In this document: one piece after another, positions 24,501-35,450 of the stretch | Layout of the letters: each line of letters opens with the position of its first letter | How positions within the stretch are numbered: the stretch's first letter is position 1 | Assembly (NCBI GenBank): GCA_033239525.1 | Contig: BSYO01000014.1 | Location: 13,934,021 to 13,998,020, forward strand | Source: Nepenthes gracilis | Lineage: Eukaryota; Streptophyta; Magnoliopsida; Caryophyllales; Nepenthaceae | Direction of reading: 5' to 3' | Length of the DNA: 64,000 bases | Notes under the pieces: model-generated | What the model was told of the DNA's origin: nothing | What the model saw: only the letters and a program-made list of their open reading frames with translations | Databases searched by the model: none | Made by a program: the position numbers and the translations under genes

Positions 24501-27500
24501 ATTGCACGGCCGTTTCACAAGCCGTCGCCCATAGGCATGTGAGTCCCACACACGACTTGAAGACTAGGGCGTGATTTACACGTGCTGCCATGGTTCTGTT
24601 TCTTCAACTACCGGGTGACTGGTTTATTTTTTTATCTCTATGATGTTTTTCATACCATTTTCTCACACAACCTTATCGCATGTTTAAGCCTTAAGTACGG
24701 GCTCATTTAACAATGAAACTAGAATACTGCTTCATTTTTGTTCGATATTAGCTACTATCTCATGATCTTTGTGAATATAAGAGACTGCACATATATTATT
24801 CGTTCTATATTATGGGTGTTCTCTTGCTGATATCTTCTTCCACCGACTATTCTAGGCCTCCTGTTGATAGCTAGTGACATGACAACATCAATTGTCACTC
24901 ACAATTTCTTGGATAATTCAACTATTATCAGAACCAAACTACATGGCAGAAATTAATCACATTGGGCAATTGCAATTGAGATTTGATTTATTGGTAAAGG
25001 TTTAGAAGATCACCTTTCTATTGAATTTGTTAATGGCTTGTCTCCTACTAATCTTAAGTTGTGGAAGCGTGTTAATACCCAATTGTTAAGTTCATGTTGC
25101 AGTCTATTGATAATGAATTATATGATCTATTTCGGGTATGTCGATCATATCAGTTTGTATGGTTCACCACCGATATATATAAGCCAATGATGTTACTCGT
25201 ATTTATGACACAGTTAACGATTTAAGTCGGCTACAATTAGACAATCGTAGCTTAATAGGATCATTTGGATAGATTAGGCAATTAACAGTTGAGTTTAATA
25301 TGATATTTCCATTTATATATCTGCACCTTGCGGACATAATGTGAATAGCTATTTATCATTCATAGACTCCGAGCTCTTCCTTCCGAGCATGAGTCCATCC
25401 GTGCGCAAATTTTGTACAGTCCCACGCTTTCTACTCTTACCGAGGCATCTCTCGTATTTTGTGTGCCACTCCTCATTTTAATTCAGTTCAGTCATTTGTT
25501 GACCGTTTAGCTCTCATAACAAATTCTACTGGTCACAATGAAATTATTTCTCAAGGAAGACACAGTAGAGGTCAAGGTGATGGATGACAATTTGGCAGTA
25601 AAGGCAATGGTGGCTATACCACTTGGTGTTCTTTTTGTAACAAGTTAAACCATGTACGTGACACTTGCTGAGCATTACATGGCCTGCCACCTCATTAGGA
25701 AATGCAGCCAACTTGATACTATGGAGATTATCTCTTCACCCCAGCCACCATTATCTACACTTTCTATTCATGTATTGAATGAGGAGTTTACTAAGTTTCT
25801 ATAATTTTAGACTACATAGCAGGCTACTCATTTAGTTGCACCACCCATAGCCTCACTCATCCAAACAAGACATGGACCCTTAATGGTATGTTTATTGCAA
25901 ACTGCAGCACATTGCAATCCGATGGTGATTGACTCCGGTGCCACCAATCACATGACTAGTAATGTCACATTATTTTCCCATATCCATTATTCAATTATGT
26001 TACCCAATGTCAAGCTTACATATGGCCCTTCTATCTCTATAAGCAAGATTGGATCTGTTTGTCCTACATCTTTGATCTTTTTACAATATATTTTTTATCT
26101 CGCCAAATTTTCTTTTAAAATATTATCTATTAATAAATTTACTAAACTACTTAATTGCTCTATAACATTATCTCTTAATTTTGTTGTTGTCCATGATCTA
26201 AGGAAGTGCATAAAAATTGGTTTCAAGTATGAATTCCAAGGCTTGTACTATTTGGACATTGATGTTCCTACAACTTACACCACTTCAGCCACACCTAAGA
26301 AAATACACAATCATCTTGATCATCCCTCTCAACCTTCATTGAAGAAGATGATTCTCAGTCTTAGTCATATTTCTTAAGTTTTATGTTAGTCCCACTAGTT
26401 AGGAAAGCATAATCATAGTTATTTTATGAGTCGTGTCAACAAGCAGGCTTCTGACCCTTCATGTTAGTCTATTCTATCATTTGGGGTCCTAGTCATGTTC
26501 TCAACAAGACTTGTCGTTATTTTATCATATTCATTGATGACTACTCTGGAATGACGTGATTATATTTAACGAAAGATTGTTCAAAAGTATTTTCTATTTT
26601 TTTTTTTTGCTTTCTCGGCCGGGATCCTCACACAATTGATGTTACCAATCAAATGATATGTAATGATAATGTTAAAAAGAACATTTTTCTGCACCATTTC
26701 GTTCCTTTATGTCTACACAAGGTATCATCCACCATTATTATTGGTCTCACACTTCACAACAAAATAGGGCAGCTGAGAGAGAATCGACACCTTATCAAAG
26801 CTACTTGTACATTACTCCTTCATAGACATATCCTTTGACATTTTCGGATCATTTGGTCCTTACTGCCTATTATCTGATTAATCGCATGCCTTCATCTGTA
26901 TTCCAAGACCAAAATCCGTTTTCAATTCTTTTCCCCTATGATTCCATACTCGTTACCTCCATATATTTTTGGATGTGTACGCTTCATCTATGATCTATCT
27001 CCCGGTCATGACAAATCAAATCCATGTTATCTCAAATGTATTTTTTTTGGGTGTGTCAAACACTAGAACGGGAATCAATATTATTCTTCTTAGTTACACA
27101 TATTTAAGTTTGTCCCCTACTTTACTTCACCTTCTTCTCATTTGATGATTAATCTTCTACATGTTCCTTTATTTGCTCCACTTGGTTCCCTTGACCCATC
27201 TGCTACTTTAGAGGGCCCAACCGGGTCTGCACCTATGGAAAGCTTCACCTAACCAAGCCTTCACCTTCCTCCAAAAGATATGCTGAAACCAATCACATCA
27301 CTTCCTCTAAATCCATCACCAATCCAGCATCCATTAGATTTGGATCTCCTGATTTCACAACATAATAGTACTTGTCATTGTAAAACTTCACATCCTATTT
27401 CCAATGTAGTTTCCTATAATTTCTTGTCACCCACATTTTCTTTATTTATTGCTTTTTTATCTTTGTTTATATACCTAAATTTGTTAGTAAAACTCTTACG

Positions 27501-30500
27501 TATTCAGGGTGGCATACTACTATGTTAGATGTAATGTCTACTTTGCACTCTAATGGTACATGTAACTTAGGTTTTCTTACTTACAATAAGACAACTGTAA
27601 ACTATCAGTAGATCAACACCGTGAAGCTTTCCCCTTATAGAACTATTGGTCACCTAATGGCCAAGGAATATGCCCAAGTTTATGGACCTGATTTGGTAAT
27701 ATTTTTTCTTTGAATGCTAAAACGTCTTCTGTGTGTATTTTTTGGCATTTATTGCTATGTATTGTTCGCCCTTGCACCAGTTGGATATCAAAAATACATT
27801 TTTGAACATTAATTTAGATGAGGAAGTTTATAAAGAGCAACCACGTAGATTTGTTGCTAATGGGGAGTTTGACAAGGTTTGTAGTGTAGTGTCGACCTTT
27901 CAAGTTTTTTATTGACGTTCATCGACAAGAAAATATCTATGGCTGATTGTCCATGCGGATAGTATAATTATCATTGGAGATAATATGGAAGATATAAGAG
28001 AATTAAAAATATTTCTATAACAATAATTTCAAATAGAAGACTTGAGTCCATTGAGGTACCTTTTAGAGATTGAAGTTGCAAGATCAAAACAAATGGATAT
28101 CTATTTCTCAACATAATTATGCTATTGACACCTTGAATGAAGCAAGTACACTAGCCTCTCTACCATATGACTCACTGATTGATCCCAATATCAAGATACT
28201 ACCCATTGAAGGAAGCTTGATACCAAATTCATGACGATACGAGAGACTGGTTGGCAAGTTTAACTATCTTACAATAACTCGCCCAGAAATTTCCTTTGCA
28301 TAAGTGTAGTGAGTCAATTCTTAAACTCTTCACTAGAAAGTTATTTGAGAGCTGTTATGTGTATTCTTCGATACATCAAACAAGCTCTAGGCAAAAGGTC
28401 ATTCTATGAGAATAGAAGGCATTGTGACATTACAGGTTATTTAGATGCTATTAGGCAGGATATTCAGTTGACCGTTGTTCCACATTCGAATATTGTGCAT
28501 TTATAGGTGAAAATTTAATATCCTGGAAAAGTAAAAAAGCAACATCTGGTATCATGTTCTAGTGTAGAATCACAGTACCGCTAGATGGCGCTAACTAATT
28601 ATGAGTTGATATGGATATGAGGAGTTCTCACGGAGCTCGAAGTAGATTATTCTTCACTAATGAAATTAATGTGAGACAATTAAGTTGTCTTGTGCATCAC
28701 CGCAAACCCAGTATTTCAAGAGGGGACTAAGTCTATCAAGATTTATTGCCATTTTGTAAGGAAGAACCTATTAACAAAGGAAATAACCACTTAATATGCT
28801 AGTTCAAGCAATCAACTTGCCATTTACTTACTAAGTCTTTAAGAGATTCTATAGTAGAATATATTTGTAACAAACTTGGGATATATGATATATATGTTCC
28901 AACTTGGGGAAGAATGTTATTAGGATAAACGACAATATTGTAATCATACCGATAGAATGCTACAAATATAGGTGTCTAGCGCTCATTGAGTATCAAGCCA
29001 ATTCTCCATTTCTCTCGTTTCTCTATATTCAACAAGAATAGAGAAAAATATATGTTTAAATTTGATGCAAGGGATGTTGTTCTAAATTGAGCGGGGAAAG
29101 AGAATCAGAAATTAGCTTCTCCTGCCCCTATCAGCCTCCCAACATTGAACCTGACTCAGGACCACAGCTACCATTGGTACTGCTGCACACCCAATATACC
29201 TGCTGTGCTATGTAACCTAGGTAACCTACAGTCAACACAGAAAATCAACCACATTCAAATCCTAGGTAACCTCATGACACTAGCAGAAACCCCAAAATTA
29301 CAGCTATTAATCCCAACACCCACACAAACCTATATATTGAGGAAAAAAAAAGGCTCACCGAATCCCACTTATTATCAATAATACACAATTCCTACGTCAG
29401 ATTTCACAGGTAAACCTTCCATGAACTCCATGAGAGTCATTGCAAATCTCTGAGTGTCACTGCTCTAAGTTGGGCCAACTCTTTCTTTAGCCTATCTGCA
29501 GAAATCCAGCCAGTCATTAACCAAGATAAAGCCTTTTCCCATTAGGTGGGGTTGCTACATGGATGGTTCACCTCCATTCAACTCCGTTTCCATATCCTAG
29601 ATAACAAAAATTTACATGATTAGAAAAGGAGCATACTATGCATATTGCTGAGCGAGACGATGCCAGCACGTGAAAGATTGCATAGATGTGGTAAACAAAT
29701 TCCCAGACATCTTCAGAAGATGAAGGAATCTAAAAGATAATGTTCCAGGATAGAACAGAAAATGGAACAAAGGTTGGATAAATTCATGACAGCTCAAACA
29801 AAGGGTGAAAGGGTTGCGTATTCAGAATACAACTAAAGTGACCATCAAATCCAGTCTGGACCTACAAAAGAGACCACGAGGAAATCATAGAAATACCCAA
29901 TATTGAAGGAAATAGAATCCTTTACCGACAAAGTACACCTAAATTCAAAACGAGTCAAAAAAGAGAACATGGAACATCTCATGGAAGTTGGACCATTGGA
30001 GGAGTTGGAATAAATGAAACGTCCAAGCAACCATGTTCCAGTGCCTATTTATTTTAGGAAGTTATGCATGTTGAGTTATCATTCCAAAAAAATTTATTGG
30101 CTCAGCATCGAAAGGGATCTCAGAGTGTCATTGTCTCTCTGGGATAATGAACTCTAGGGCAAAGTTATGCCTATTGGTGTGATAGACTTTCAGCAAAGTG
30201 CATTGATAGAACAATGCAGGCACAAAATCCATGCTGTCCCAGATAGACATGTTAGGCTGGATCCTAAAATTGGGTTGAACAGTACCTTCCTGGCACAGGA
30301 ACTGATGGCAGTGGCATATGCCAGTGGAGCAACAGCCAATGCACATGGGGAAGCTGCCACCATAAGCCCCAGGGCTCTGTAAACTGATCCTCTGCAAGCT
30401 GCAGAAGCAGAAGTAAATCATCACCAAGATGAAATCTAACAAGCTTTAGGATGCACATTGAATGAAAATTATAAACACATAAGTCATAAATTTATGAAAA

Positions 30501-33500
30501 CGAGAACTCATCAAATAATTGGTCACAGCATAGGCAAGTTTAGTGAATGTTGAATTAAGTGATATAGTTCACTCGCCACAATTTTGATTTATTTGATATT
30601 TTTTTTTCTAGAATTGAGAACATCAATAACTATTCCTCATAACCACACAAGCAACAATCAGATAACCAACAAAAAGAAAATATGATCATTCAGAAGAGTA
30701 AGCCCAGAATTTCAAAGATTTCAAACATCAATCTCAAGACTAAAGTGTTGACTCAATAATCCCCAGAACGAAAAAAAGGAAAGAGGGGAAACAAGGTTTA
30801 CAAAACCCGATGCTTCTTTCTGATCATTTGGATTTCCTGCATCTCATATCGTCCCAATACAGAGAGAATGAAAAGCTGCTAGATATTTTTGAACAACATG
30901 CATGGTACTGAGAAATAGGGAGAAGTGTCACAATCAAGCAGAAATCTCTGTTGGTATCAGTGAGAGTGTGAGGCTAGCTAAGCAATATGAACTTTTAGCT
31001 TAAGGTAGATGGTATGAGATTGAGTAAAAATATGACAGGAAATGAAACAGCCAAAAAAAGGTAGACAGGTGTACGAAACACCCATATTATGAGGTCTCAG
31101 AGGGTCAGGCTCAAGCATATCATTGCATTGAAGAAAGGTTATTGTCCGTGGTTTGAGCTCATGACCATTAGCTTGCAATAGAGCAACCTTGCTGTTGCAT
31201 AAAGCTCACCCTTTCAAAAAATACAGCAATTACTAGAAATAAATCGAAAATATTCTGCACAGCACCACCATAGCTTTATTTGGCACAGTACCGTAGCTTT
31301 TAAGGGGCGTCTCATTCCAGAAGATAAATTGATTTTAAAAGAAGATCCAAATCATTTGAGAACAAATTCATGAAGAATTGAAAAACTCTTAAATTAGATA
31401 CTTTCTGAGAAGATTGCATAAATATGGAATCCTCATCTCCAAATGACCTGATGTACTGATGACTGGCCACTTGAAAAGAAATGGTCCGAAAAGGGCAACT
31501 GCAATTGACAGCACCACCACCACTTTGCTGTAACGTTCACCAAATTCATCTATCCACCGCTGAAGTCTTGGTTTATTTTGATGGGCTTCTTCAGTCAATT
31601 GCACAATTCTGTTGAGCATTGACTCCTTCCATGCTTTTGTTACCTGAAAGAAAAGCTAACAGTTAGCTGGATGTGAAGCCAATAAAGAGACTTAGCATAC
31701 AAAATGTACATTGACTACATCTTTGATAACCAGTTGCAATGTTATGTCTCTGCACTTTTGTTTTATAAACTCTCAAATGATTCAAGTGAAAATCTAAATA
31801 CAACAAGAAAAATAATACAGCATACTGGGCAGAAGGCACCATCTTAAATCATGAAAAGCTAGCTGATCTTAGAAAACTACATCTAACACATATATATAAG
31901 TTAAAAACCATAAATCTCAAAAAATGAATTACAATGAATTCTCTGGGGAAAGTCTTGGGCCAGTAACATTAGGAGCATAAAGAGTGCAATGGGAACTGAA
32001 ACAAACTATAAAATTGGAGACGCAAAGGACTTAAATCAGTATGTGGCACATTTAGACCTATTATATGGTTCCCTTAAGTTGACCGCCTCTTCTTCAGCCC
32101 ATAAAGCAACAGGTCAAAATAGTTCAGTTGTGAAGTGATGGCTTTGGCCTCAAAACCTCTTTTAAAGTGACTGGTCAGGTAATTGGTTTGACATCTTAGT
32201 CCATGCCCACCACATAAAATATACCGTTAAGAGTCAAGTCAAACATCATTGATCAGCTTTATCAACAGGCAGAAGAATGTCAAGTAGGAAGCAGGCAGAA
32301 AGTCGCAAAATCCAGCTGACATAACCACAACAGAAATTCAAAGCCTCTAAACATCCATTAGTTCACCCAATTCTTGCAATTCCTGAAACTGTCAAAATAT
32401 GCCTTTTACTCTTCAGGTAAAGAGATTTCATTTAGGTTGCCTTCAGCCACAACTTTTCTAGAAACTCTCAAAATTCTCCCCTTGACTCTTCTGGTAAGGA
32501 GATTTCATTTAGGTTGCCTTCAGTTGGAACTTTGACAGATGCAAAGTTTGTACTTCCATCTGTACGAGCTGACAGAATGTAATCTGAAAAACCACCCATA
32601 TAATTTGAACATGACATTGTACTGAATTGGACACTAAACTAACATTATCTTCTAAGTACTAACCTACAAGAACCTTTGAATTCCTTCCAGACATAAAGTA
32701 ACTCACTACCACATCCAATGATGATGTCACTTCACACTTCCTTTTATATGTAGCCATTAACAGCTCATCCAAGGAGTTAAAGCAATTTAGTAATTATCAG
32801 GCAAAACATTCCAATCACATAGTTAACAACTATTAATTTCACGGACCACAATAGCTCCTGCTCTACATTTTTGCCCCTGGAACTCAAGGAACTAGATATA
32901 GACACAGGAACACACAGAAAATGGCACACAATTTGTGGGAGGAGAGACACAGGACAAGATAAAGAACAGAACAAGAGACAGCAAATTTCCAATATATAAC
33001 ATATTCTGAATCTAGATTACATCAAATCAAAGAGATGGACGGCAGAATTTTCTTAACCGCTATATTCCTATGATTTTGTGAGAAATACTTTCAAAGAAAC
33101 TATTGAGTTCCAGCAATTATTTATGTTCAAGAATACTGAAAATTCCTCCTAACACTACATGGAGAAATAAGGTCGAATGTTGTACCTTTACTATAAGCAT
33201 ACCATCCAAGTTTCTGGCACCACCTGGAATACTGTCCCCAACATTCCTATCTATAGGTTTGACTTCCCCTGTCAGGTGCTCTATAGTGATAGTCGACCTT
33301 CCTTGAGAGACTTCACAGTCTACAGGCACAGACTGATCACAATAGCAACTTCTCTTATAAGCACCTTTTTTTACCATAAAAGCAGATCAAAGAAATTTAT
33401 TAAATGGTTGCCAAAATGGGTTTCACCTGGTACACAAGATATGTGCACCAAAAAATAAAGAATAGAATGCAAAGAGAACAAAAATTGCAAAAGATACTAG

Positions 33501-35450
33501 TATAATGAAAATGATTCATAAAGGAGCTGACAAAAAGTTTTATGTTAGCTGTTAACTACCTAACGCAACCCTCCTTACTTTATAAGGGCATGAGGCCCTG
33601 TGAAAAACATATTATAGCAATTAAGAGCAAACAAAGTGATGGTGAGAAGAGGTTAGAGGTAAGGAAAAAAAATGAGAGGTGAAAAGGAGCAGCAGGGAAG
33701 GAAATTTTTAGTAAGATGATAAAGAAAGATATGAAATAGCTTTTACCCTGGAGTATTTTGCACAGAATCTACTAGAATGAGTAATGCAGATAGCATACCT
33801 CATTTAGTGGAGCTTAAGGCAGATGGAGGTTAGTAAAACGAAAAGGTCTTCAAATCACAACTAGCATACAATCAAAAAGAATGAAATGACACCCAGCATC
33901 CTTCACAGAAGCGCATACCTCACCGGCTTGAACCAAGATAAATGAGCCCACTTTTAAGTCACTCACAGGAACTTTCTTGTATGCCAAATCAGAAATATTT
34001 GGCGGCTCATCATTTTCCACATCCAATACAAGGGCAGAATCTGGATAGTTTTCTTTTAGCTCTCTGACATCAACCACTGAACGACTGGTAAAGTACTTCT
34101 CAGCTGCAGTCACAGTACATATTAGAGTTAGCCAAATGAACATACCACCTTCTCCTCCGGAAAAGTAATGTTCTAAGAGCTAGGTTGATTTCCTACCTAT
34201 ATGAGCCAGATTAAACATTGCAATGAGCAACCCTCCTTCCAAGGAGTTCCCCATAAATATGGATGCAAAAGCCGCAAGAGCCATAAGCACATGAATGTTT
34301 ACTTTCCCGCCACATATATCAATAAGAGCATCAAGTGATGCCGAGATCTGACATAGGAAAGCAAGCTAATAAATCAACAAATTCCAACGGCTCAATGAGA
34401 AATGTTATATAGGAACTGCCTTGGGGGTATAATTACAATTGTTATGATCTCTCAACTTCTTACAAGCATTATTGCAAACAAATTAGTCATCTAGAACAGA
34501 AGATAAAGTCAGGTTATAAAGACAATGTTATAAAGATATTGCTGTTTCTCTAAACGTAAACGCCAGTTAACATAAAAAATCCACTCAACTGAAACTGTAA
34601 CTACATTTCTACCATCTGCAGCAGGTTATGAATTGCATAAAATTAGGAATGCAGCAAAGTAATCATGTAGTCAGGTAATATTTGAGGAAATTCATGAGAT
34701 CACAATTTGATATAGAAAACTCAAATAGCCCAGGCCCTAGTTCCATATAGCCCACATATACCATTCATCTAATTTTAACATAATACAACGCACCAAAACG
34801 ATATGATCCTCCAGCCCAGCTCCCATCAGCAATATTTAGCGCACACAAACAAAAGAAAAAATAAATATTTAGCACACTGATAATTAGTTAATCTAGTAAG
34901 TAACAACACATGGCGTCTTAAAAGTAACGAAAATAAAAATTACCCCAACAAGAGGGAAAGCTACGAAGATGAAGGCATTCTGCAAAGGCTTGACGGCTGG
35001 CCTTGGAACCAAGTAAGGACAAGCAGCAGCTGCTATGAACAGAATCGCCGAGCAACAGCATAACTGCAAGTGCTCCCTCAGGAAATTCGCCAAATCCATC
35101 CATCCTATAGCCTTTGCGAATCTAATTACCCCCTCCTGATACTTACTCACCTCGATTCCATGATGATGATGATGATGATCGTGGTGGTGGTGCCCGTGAT
35201 CATGATGTTCATGGTCGCGACTATGATGGTGGCGGTGATCGTCGGCGGAGGTGGCGTAATTCAGGCTGCGGCACTTGAAATTGGATGTGAATAAGTGTAA
35301 ATTAAGCGGTACTGAGGAGGGTTTTTTGCGAACAAACGAGGAAATGAGAAATTGATCGCAGTTGGTTCTGGGTGTGATGAATTTGTGTCGTTTTCCGTAA
35401 TTCAAGCATTGGAACCCACTTCCACCATACGCTAGAGGTAGCACTTCCAT
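9502..35450 (-). CDS. HMA1: Chloroplast P1B-type heavy-metal ATPase HMA1, 13 exons, 826 residues
   Basis: Coding exons in gene order: 35450-34944, 34347-34197, 34103-33919, 33332-33186, 31643-31448, 30398-30286, 22032-21791, 21192-21087, 20780-20616, 13244-13028, 10790-10603, 10517-10431 and 9678-9502. All introns are GT-AG; exon lengths sum to 2481 nt with every phase conserved. The protein begins with a likely plastid transit peptide, then a histidine-rich tract (residues 72-97) in place of the CxxC metal-binding domains of other HMAs. Membrane segments follow, then the actuator motif TGE (302-304), the transmembrane metal motif SPC (412-414), the phosphorylation motif DKTGTLT (Asp455), the HP locus (510-511) and GDGINDAP (685-692). 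Arabidopsis HMA1 (about 819 residues) sits in the chloroplast envelope and is linked to Cu, Zn and Ca transport. No catalytic residue is missing. The roughly 26 kb span comes from large, repeat-filled introns, chiefly intron 6 (8.3 kb) and intron 9 (7.4 kb). Confidence 0.96.
9747..10315. mobile_element. hAT-like MITE in the last HMA1 intron
   Basis: The left end reads TAGGGATGGC and the right end, read inverted, TAGAGATAGCAA; this is the kind of imperfect terminal inverted repeat common in plant hAT elements. The 569-bp interior is AT-rich, has no coding capacity and contains phrases built on GGGTTT and CCCAAA. I did not find a clear 8-bp target duplication (CAGAAAAT on the left, CGTCAAAA on the right). 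It lies wholly inside the intron between exons 12 and 13, and both splice sites are intact. Confidence 0.5.
11926..12663 (-). repeat. Solo LTR with perfect 5-bp target duplication, in HMA1 intron 10
   Basis: The element starts TGTTG and ends CAACA, and is flanked by identical CTTAG at 11921-11925 and 12664-12668. This is the signature of an LTR-retrotransposon insertion reduced to one LTR by recombination. On the minus strand a TATA-like AATATAAAAG lies near 12430, suggesting the LTR is oriented like the gene. Its core (about 12420-12600) is GC-rich with repeated CTCGAG-type words, unlike the AT-rich intron around it. No internal retrotransposon sequence remains. Confidence 0.8.
14139..14143. 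repeat. Target-site duplication, left copy (CCATC)
   Basis: The five bases CCATC directly precede the left LTR of the chimeric element and are repeated directly after its right LTR (17778-17782). The match is perfect and shows that the whole 3.6 kb block moved in as one unit. Confidence 0.85.
14144..14515 (-). repeat. 3' LTR of the chimeric element, 372 bp
   Basis: It begins TGTTGC and ends GTAACA. Compared with the other copy I count four substitutions plus two length differences, one in the GA tract near 14270 and one near 14478. The LTR is rich in GGGAAACGGG-type repeats near its U3 end (minus orientation) and has a TATATATTTA stretch near 14392. Confidence 0.9.
14516..14532 (-). other. 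Polypurine tract next to the 3' LTR
   Basis: On the minus strand the bases just before the LTR read GATGGATGGGGCAA, preceded by a phrase beginning ACCTTGAGGACAAGG. This arrangement is common directly upstream of the 3' LTR in plant Ty3/gypsy elements. It sets the orientation of the element and marks where plus-strand DNA synthesis would start. Confidence 0.65.
14528..15040 (-). pseudogene. Captured receptor-like cytoplasmic kinase fragment
   Basis: The frame contains kinase signatures in order: [17 protein letters not shown] (hinge region), [15 protein letters not shown], a catalytic-loop remnant [20 protein letters not shown] (DFG motif) and [11 protein letters not shown] (activation loop end). 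This order and wording match plant receptor-like cytoplasmic kinases of the RLCK-VII/PBS1 type. The N lobe with the ATP-binding glycine loop and lysine is not recognisable, and the C lobe after the APE motif is gone. Just upstream, the alternative frame reads LWGYCWEDR, so the join to the preceding frame is shifted. No intron is present, in keeping with a cDNA origin. It cannot encode an active kinase. Confidence 0.8.
14913..16595 (-). CDS. 560-codon chimeric open frame with the core of chloroplast TatC
   Basis: Residues 260 to about 475 (15818-15171) are a clear copy of the plastid TatC membrane core: [52 protein letters not shown] and [15 protein letters not shown]. TatC is the multi-spanning receptor of the thylakoid twin-arginine translocase. 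In the true gene VAAAV is followed by TPSTDPVTQ and the last membrane segments; here it switches to unrelated sequence, so the end of TatC is missing. The last 60 residues run into the kinase-derived segment in a different frame. Residues 1 to about 235 are proline- and glycine-rich in places and I do not recognise them. The absence of introns and the retrotransposon setting say this is captured cDNA, not the host TatC gene. Whether it is translated is unknown. Confidence 0.8.
   Translation of the reverse strand: MLDDEHLLLLTVGNSNTQRLREIANSMGCQSNQEVLHGQLVITPKSQCRHLAPLVHNCGLLPPKLLNGSVPFHFKNERSRSGTEGPGPPTGGSFTGGPGYGKPILVEASRRDFPNFGGISCEPCAYTKTTLERGPLRLTNAYGFGGSSLTSMDRVGGGIYPQTAAVGIANVGKFIKPILKDHLRHSVVIADDVGANVGCCYQTYAIPSGAALIVTTILHDPYHTLGLVNNALGNNKTEGDIDLVNGSGDLWNADQKTERSAVYDFLYPSKELLPDDKEMSIFDHLEELRQRAFVSILAVGAMIFGCFAFSKELIMLLESPVKEQGVRFLQLAPGEFFFTTLKVSGYCGLLLGSPVILYEIIAFVLPGLTGAERRFPGPIVLGSSVLFYSGIVFSYYILTPAALNFFINYSEGVVESLWSIDQYFEFLLVLMFSTGLSFQIPVIQLLLGQTGLVTADQMLSIWRYVVVGAVVAAAVHPQLYYCYITAAFFSPKNSSLWKSLENVCLSDVNHLELSAAVSCVEIGSDFDVWNSNVLGLDVELSAGKIVLWGYCWEDRAAACF
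16613..17398 (-). CDS. Gag-like N-terminal protein of the chimeric element, 261 residues
   Basis: The frame starts [14 protein letters not shown] shortly after the primer-binding site of the 5' LTR, the usual place for gag. The first 40 residues look helical ([21 protein letters not shown]), like the N terminus of many plant Ty3/gypsy gag proteins. The rest is rich in serine, proline and threonine. The central gag domain and the zinc knuckle are absent; the frame stops 17 bases before the chimeric frame begins, in a different reading frame. It is best read as a truncated gag leader whose downstream part was replaced by captured DNA. Confidence 0.65.
   Translation of the reverse strand: MADGMQTRYKAHEESLASIMQDIRSVIRQILVRLDRQTSPSPNSPLLPTPIPSVPEKTKEFHELQMAVPPLHRLERNTKRSVTSSPSVISSTSPPTILPVTPSPYSLSTFANSSAISNSPAVVVSTTEALRTSITEPLPPLTRIERPHPHASPNFQFDEPPTTTLQRTFTEISPSLPRVKKQFIEPPSISHLASFFSPSTAPSDFQIAKPQTVTNRPNYLLPLKKLNPIDLDLEGDSGQSLIPHTEASSNEDEFQQIRLQK
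17400..17422 (-). other. Primer-binding site region of the chimeric element
   Basis: On the minus strand the bases right after the 5' LTR read TTGGTGCTTTCATTGAG. This word occurs at the same place in a number of plant gypsy elements and serves as the start site for reverse transcription. It confirms that the right-hand LTR is the 5' LTR. Confidence 0.6.
17423..17777 (-). repeat. 5' LTR of the chimeric element, 355 bp
   Basis: It has the same ends as the left copy (TGTTGC to GTAACA) and is followed by the second CCATC. It is 17 bases shorter, mostly through a shorter GA tract near 17550. The near-identity of the two copies indicates a recent insertion. Confidence 0.9.
17778..17782. repeat. 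Target-site duplication, right copy (CCATC)
   Basis: Perfect repeat of 14139-14143, directly after the right LTR. Confidence 0.85.
18270..18740. repeat. Minisatellite-like repeats within the older LTR
   Basis: Two families of imperfect tandem repeats lie side by side. From about 18270 to 18560 a unit built on AGGAGGCCTGCCCACCAATCC recurs in variants. From about 18560 to 18740 a unit of roughly 30-35 bases recurs, built on CCTCCAAGCCGCCC and TCGGGCGCA. Both are GC-rich, which explains the spurious open frames here. They probably arose by slippage in the LTR. Confidence 0.6.
19321..19496. repeat. Small solo LTR, copia-like, in HMA1 intron 9
   Basis: The 176-bp segment starts TGTAAG and ends CTTACA, a perfect 6-bp inverted repeat. 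It has a TATA-like TCTATATAAT near 19430 and is flanked by GGCCA (19316-19320) and GTCCA (19497-19501), a 4-of-5 target duplication. Its small size fits a Ty1/copia or TRIM-type LTR. Confidence 0.55.
22740..23900. other. Intron 6 stretch of uncertain, possibly transposon-derived origin
   Basis: The segment has short internal repetition of words such as CATAAGCAT and GCACGAG, and a TATA-like CTATAAATACC near 23310 of the sort found in LTRs. No clear ends, domains or target duplication could be set. No coding frame is convincing. Confidence 0.3.
23956..24083 (+). repeat. 5' LTR of the copia element
   Basis: It starts TGATTAGGG and ends at TCTATATTCA before the primer-binding site at 24087. It aligns with the 3' LTR over the GTAAT, ATAATGCTA and CCCATTGAATA portions but with many differences, so the copies have diverged for a long time. 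Confidence 0.6.
24880..28660 (+). pseudogene. Copia gag-pol remnant (gag, protease, integrase, RT, RNase H)
   Basis: Recognisable pieces, in several frames: a CX2CX4HX4C zinc knuckle [14 protein letters not shown] at 25628-25669; the protease motif [10 protein letters not shown] at about 25925-25954; a pre-integrase segment [10 protein letters not shown] near 26300; the integrase core [23 protein letters not shown] at about 26480-26555; reverse transcriptase [21 protein letters not shown] at 27781-27842; and an RNase H-like [15 protein letters not shown] near 28565-28615. Stops and frameshifts occur in every region. The longest frames, such as 25883-26377 and 27733-27915, are leftovers of this polyprotein and not separate genes. 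Confidence 0.85.
28915..29034 (+). repeat. 3' LTR of the copia element
   Basis: It starts TGTTATTAGG right after a purine-rich tract and ends TATTCAACA. Length and order of short words match the 5' LTR at 23956-24083. Confidence 0.6.
32410..32560 (-). repeat. Short tandem duplication in HMA1 intron 4
   Basis: Two near-copies, about 80 bases apart, share GAGATTTCATTTAGGTTGCC preceded by a TTACTCTTC- or TTGACTCTTC-type word. On the minus strand the more upstream copy reads openly as [20 protein letters not shown] after an acceptor-like TTTTTCAG. I do not recognise the protein, and no HMA1 sequence is missing at this point, so it is more likely intronic or an unused exon-like piece. Confidence 0.4.

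Larger units (their letters stand above)
23956..29034 (+). mobile_element. Decayed Ty1/copia retrotransposon in HMA1 intron 6, antisense to the gene
   Basis: Two short related LTRs, about 128 bp at 23956-24083 and about 120 bp at 28915-29034, flank roughly 4.8 kb. A primer-binding site (TGGTATTAGA, near the usual initiator-methionine tRNA form) follows the 5' LTR, and a purine tract (TTGGGGAAGAA) precedes the 3' LTR. Between them, in copia order, are remnants of gag with a zinc knuckle, protease, integrase, reverse transcriptase and RNase H, broken by many stops. No target duplication is obvious, so the insertion is old. It accounts for most of the 8.3 kb intron. Confidence 0.85.

Noticed and set aside
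34893..34943. Extension of HMA1 exon 1 to the in-frame stop at 34893
   Set aside because: The HMA1 family continues from LVG into the second exon at 34347; a GT donor lies exactly after that point and phase is kept.
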